Shown here one piece after another: positions 11,054 through 13,758 of a DNA stretch of 13,758 bases. Below the pieces are notes generated by a model that searched no databases, was not told the DNA's origin, and worked only from the letters and a program-made list of their open reading frames with translations. Made by a program: the position numbers and the translations under genes. Origin of the DNA: an uncultured Eubacteriales bacterium (GTDB lineage: Bacteria > Bacillota > Clostridia > Oscillospirales > Acutalibacteraceae); the NCBI GenBank assembly GCA_934462705.1, contig CAKSIH010000020.1, positions 1-13,758 of the forward strand, read 5' to 3'. Positions within the stretch are counted from its first letter, which is position 1. Every line of letters begins with the position of its first letter.

Positions 11054-12007
11054 TCAATTCGGTATTTTTAAGACTTGTCCTGGATATATAGTATCGCTGA
11101 TAAGTCCGTTAAGAGTCTTAATTTCCGGATATCTGCTTCCTCTGCCTAAACATTTACTTGCGATATCCCACAAGGTATCGCCTGATTTTACAGTGTAAGT
11201 CTTGGTTTGACCTTTGGGAATGATTAATGTTTGTCCAGGATATATCAGGTTTGGATTATCAATACCATTTATATCTGCTAAGTATCTGTATGTAGTACCA
11301 TATTGTGATGCAATATAACTTAGTGTGTCTCCTGATTGTACAGTATAATATGTAATGTCATTTTCTGGGCTAGAAGAAGTAGTGGTTTCAGAGTTTCCGC
11401 ATTCGCCAATCTCACTAATCAAGTCCCGATACATAATGTTCATGTCGACGTTTCCACTTATTCCATCGACTTTTCCGCTGGACGTATATTGCCAAACATC
11501 GCATGGCATGTCATTTTTATCATTATACTGAGCAAGCCAAAGAGTATATCTTTTTGCAAGTTCATCCTTATTTAAATAATTATTAAACCAGTTTAAATTA
11601 GCATAAACTCCGGCCCAATAGCCGGAGTTTTCAATTTCTGAACAAAAATTTATACACATTTGCGTTCTTGTTTCCCTATCGTGTTTGTTGGCTATTGAAT
11701 TGTCTTCAATGTCAAAATAAATGGGGAGATCTAGCTTAACTCCAGCTGATTTTACAATATCTAAACAATATTTAGCTTCTTGTTTCGCATTATCTACTGA
11801 GTTAGCATAACTGTAATGATATACCCCAACCTTAATCCCTGCATTTTTTGCGTTTCTTATGTTTTGAATGAAATATTTATCTATCTCTCCGTCACCGGAA
11901 TATCCCCAGCCTGAGCGAATTATTGCAAACTCTATACCCGAATTTTTAACTTTGTTCCAGTCAATTTCTCCTTGCCATGTGCTTACATCTATTCCTCTTT
12001 TTTTCAT
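11054..12007 (-). CDS. Phage endolysin: GH25 muramidase with two LysM domains
   Basis: The start is ATG 12007-12005 (MKKRGIDVSTWQG), with a perfect AGGAGG 8 nt upstream; the frame is open further upstream but lacks such a site. Residues 1-200 are a glycoside hydrolase family 25 domain: GIDVSTWQG with D7, PIYFDIED with D99 and E101, VYANLNWF, LWLAQY and VDMN with D189, all expected active-site positions. The enzyme cuts the beta-1,4 bond between N-acetylmuramic acid and N-acetylglucosamine. A Ser/Thr linker (205-216) leads to two LysM domains, 220-264 (YYTVQSGDTLSYIA to PGQTLIIP) and 270-316 (TYTVKSGDTLWDIA to PGQVLKIP), which bind peptidoglycan. There is no signal peptide, so export depends on the holin gene just downstream. 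The 317-residue length is normal. Confidence 0.93.
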   Translation of the reverse strand: MKKRGIDVSTWQGEIDWNKVKNSGIEFAIIRSGWGYSGDGEIDKYFIQNIRNAKNAGIKVGVYHYSYANSVDNAKQEAKYCLDIVKSAGVKLDLPIYFDIEDNSIANKHDRETRTQMCINFCSEIENSGYWAGVYANLNWFNNYLNKDELAKRYTLWLAQYNDKNDMPCDVWQYTSSGKVDGISGNVDMNIMYRDLISEIGECGNSETTTSSSPENDITYYTVQSGDTLSYIASQYGTTYRYLADINGIDNPNLIYPGQTLIIPKGQTKTYTVKSGDTLWDIASKCLGRGSRYPEIKTLNGLISDTIYPGQVLKIPN

Positions 12008-12020
12008 TCTTAGTACCTCC

Positions 12021-12278
12021 TTAATTTTCATTTCCATGCGGATCGGGTTCTTGTGGGAATACCGTAGGTTCATCATCCCAAACGGCCATAACCGCTGATA
12101 AATAAGGTTCTGCTAACTCCTCTGAAATTAAAAGCCTATCTTGTGAACTATTTGAGTACGCACGTCTGTGTGGTGTGCCAATTTGGTATAATACACCATC
12201 TACCTCCACAAATTGTTTTGTTTCTACACTTACTTTGTAAACATCTAACTCATCTAATGAAATCTCTTGTTTAATCAT
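12021..12278 (-). CDS. Small phage protein of unknown function
   Basis: An acidic protein of 85 residues starting at ATG behind AAAGGAG, 28 nt after the tail-fibre stop. Its TAA shares one base with the AGGAGG of the endolysin, which fits a tightly packed late operon. It begins MIKQEISLDELDVYKVSVETKQFVEVDGVLYQIG, a mainly beta-strand pattern, and ends DEPTVFPQEPDPHGNEN, a disordered acidic tail. No membrane segment or known motif is visible. Position between tail fibre and lysin suggests a tail-associated or chaperone-like role, but that is only a guess from context. Confidence 0.72.
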   Translation of the reverse strand: MIKQEISLDELDVYKVSVETKQFVEVDGVLYQIGTPHRRAYSNSSQDRLLISEELAEPYLSAVMAVWDDEPTVFPQEPDPHGNEN

Positions 12279-12306
12279 TGTTTATTGCTCCTTTATTCAT
12301 ATATTT

Positions 12307-13758
12307 TTATGACTTCATATAACATCCAGAAAATCCAACCCAAGTATCCCCGGTACGCCATTGCAAAGCACATTCACCGCTTGAGTTTTGCAGATATATT
12401 ATTGAACTTGAATCACAAATATTTGCAGTTGCCGGACGTTGATCTATTCCTCCATAACATTCATGTAGTGCTAAACTTTGACTATTCATATTGTTAGAGG
12501 CTGTAAACGGCAACCCTTTAACACACGCATAATCTGTCCCCTGATTACTAATATTTACTTTCATGTGAAACGTTATATATACTAGATTATTGATTCTATA
12601 ATACCTTGCATATTTGTAATAAACTGAGTATGTTGGCTTTGTCCCATTCCTTGAAGCTATGGTTGGTGTCCATGATCCTGATGAAATTGTAACTCCTAAA
12701 TTGCTTAATGCCGAACTCGCTGATGTAGCACCTGTTCCTCCTCTAGAGATTGGTAATGTCCCTGAAGTTATGTTACTTGCTGAATGATTATGGCTGGATT
12801 CAGCAGCACCTATATTTGCCGGAGTAACGGTTTGCCATGTGTTGTCATTTCTTAAAAAAATCTTGTTGCTTGCTGTTTGAACTGTTGGAACATGGTTGCC
12901 ATGACTACTCGCTGCTGCTCCAACATCACTTGCAGTAAGTGATATATTGCTGGATAGGACTTTCCCATTTACTGTCCTACTTGTCGGAACAGCTCCAATA
13001 TTTGAAGGTGTAATGTTAACAATTTTACTTGCGTTTGGTGTAATTGTTGTTCCATTACCCTGTATTCCTTGAATCGCTGAATCAGCCTTGGCTCCTTGTT
13101 CAGGTGTGGCAGCATTTATTGATGTCGCATCAATATTTACGGTTTTGTTAGAGTCTGGTGTTACTAACGTTCCATTTACCTTTACCCCTTGAAGTGCACT
13201 ATCTGCCTTAGTACCCTGTGCCGTAGTTGCTGCTCCAACATCACTAGCTGTCAATGAAATATCGCTTGATAAGGATTTTTTATTTACCTTTCTCGTGCTT
13301 GGCACAGCATCTGTGATGCCATAACCTGAGAGTGTTGTTGGTTTTGAGGTGAGAGTACTAAAAGCGTGTGAGTGTCCACTTGCTGCAGCACCAACATCGC
13401 TGGCCGTTAGAGAAATATCACTTGATAGAGCTTTGTTATTCACTTTTCTAGTGGCTGGAACCGCGTCTTTAATTCCATATCCGCTAAGAGTTGTGGGCTT
13501 TGAAGTTAGAGTGCTAAAAGCATGTGAATGCACACTCGCTGAAGCTCCTACATCACTAGCCGTCAATGAAATATCACTTGATAAAGATTTGCTATTTACC
13601 GTCCGTGTCTTAGGTACTCCACCTAGATTTTCTAAAGCCTGAGTGGATGTACTTGCATTTGTTCCGCCTCTCTCAATCGGCAGAGTTCCGGAACTTATTT
13701 CATCTGCAGAATGATTGTGCTGTTCATTTGCGGCTCCAACGTCTGAATAAGACAGGGT
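12307..13758 (-). CDS. Phage tail fibre, C-terminal 483 residues (5' end outside the window)
   Basis: The frame is open to the last base of the window, so the start is not visible. The visible protein begins with LSYSDVGAANEQHNHSADEISSGTLPIERGGT, a fibre-type HNHSA..I.SGTLP..RGGTGA repeat that recurs near residue 315. It continues with 52-residue repeats (TRxVNxKxLSSDISLTASDVGA, HSHAFSTLTSKPTTLSGYGI, DAVP), two more degenerate units and QGxKADSAxQG segments. The last 140 residues (from SGSWTPTIASRNGTKPTYSVYYKYARYYRINNLVYI) are non-repetitive and beta-rich, the expected site of host-receptor contact. Such fibres form trimeric shafts. The repeats offer scope for length variation by recombination. 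It heads the visible late operon, ahead of the 85-residue protein, endolysin and holin. Confidence 0.88.
   Translation of the reverse strand, partial: TLSYSDVGAANEQHNHSADEISSGTLPIERGGTNASTSTQALENLGGVPKTRTVNSKSLSSDISLTASDVGASASVHSHAFSTLTSKPTTLSGYGIKDAVPATRKVNNKALSSDISLTASDVGAAASGHSHAFSTLTSKPTTLSGYGITDAVPSTRKVNKKSLSSDISLTASDVGAATTAQGTKADSALQGVKVNGTLVTPDSNKTVNIDATSINAATPEQGAKADSAIQGIQGNGTTITPNASKIVNITPSNIGAVPTSRTVNGKVLSSNISLTASDVGAAASSHGNHVPTVQTASNKIFLRNDNTWQTVTPANIGAAESSHNHSASNITSGTLPISRGGTGATSASSALSNLGVTISSGSWTPTIASRNGTKPTYSVYYKYARYYRINNLVYITFHMKVNISNQGTDYACVKGLPFTASNNMNSQSLALHECYGGIDQRPATANICDSSSIIYLQNSSGECALQWRTGDTWVGFSGCYMKS
13300..13611 (-). repeat. Two tandem 156-bp repeats in the tail fibre
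   Basis: Units 13611-13456 and 13455-13300 encode 52 residues each and read almost the same from TRxVN to YGIxDAVP. A third unit starting at 13299 keeps the first 23 residues or so and then departs. The DNA has diverged more at third codon positions than the protein, which suggests old copies under selection. Confidence 0.85.

Noticed and set aside
11054..12076. Longer endolysin starting 23 residues upstream.
   Set aside because: The extension has no ribosome site, overlaps the preceding gene, and the AGGAGG before MKKRGIDVSTWQG fixes the start.

Overview
The window looks like accessory DNA of a low-GC Firmicute, most likely a gut Clostridia (Oscillospiraceae or Lachnospiraceae type). The basis is AT-rich sequence with strong AGGAGG-type ribosome sites, Tn4451/Tn916-style element genes (tnpW, tnpV, a small sigma factor, a large serine recombinase) and a Clostridia-type GH25-LysM lysis cassette. 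No housekeeping gene, tRNA or CRISPR array was seen.

Region 1 (1-3020) is the decayed end of an integrative element. It holds the start of a large serine recombinase and a TnpW-like protein on the minus strand, then a region of about 570 nt (355-925) that folds like a large ornate non-coding RNA on the plus strand. Beyond that are three broken genes: a small sigma-70-like factor, a PAPS-reductase-family protein and tnpV.

Region 2 (3033-7456) is a richer-GC island of two divergent genes. One is a 580-residue regulator with two N-terminal helix-turn-helix segments. The other is a 778-residue surface protein with a signal peptide, beta-helix repeats, an InlB-type repeat, two copies of a novel domain, an X2-like domain and a sortase-like tail. 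The regulator probably controls the surface protein.

Region 3 (7638-10668) is an array built from one repeated unit, a minus-strand SLOG gene divergent from a plus-strand XRE regulator. The first unit is intact and its SLOG gene is followed by a small partner gene that appears to need a -1 frameshift at A_AAA_AAG. Two later units keep only the first codons of SLOG next to an XRE gene. There are four XRE genes in all.

Region 4 (10718-13758) is the late end of a prophage, read leftward: a repetitive tail fibre (open at the window edge), a small unknown protein, a GH25-LysM endolysin and a holin, closed by a hairpin terminator.

The best candidates for something undescribed are the structured RNA at 355-925, the SLOG/XRE array with its remnant SLOG starts, and the possible programmed frameshift at 8021-8027.
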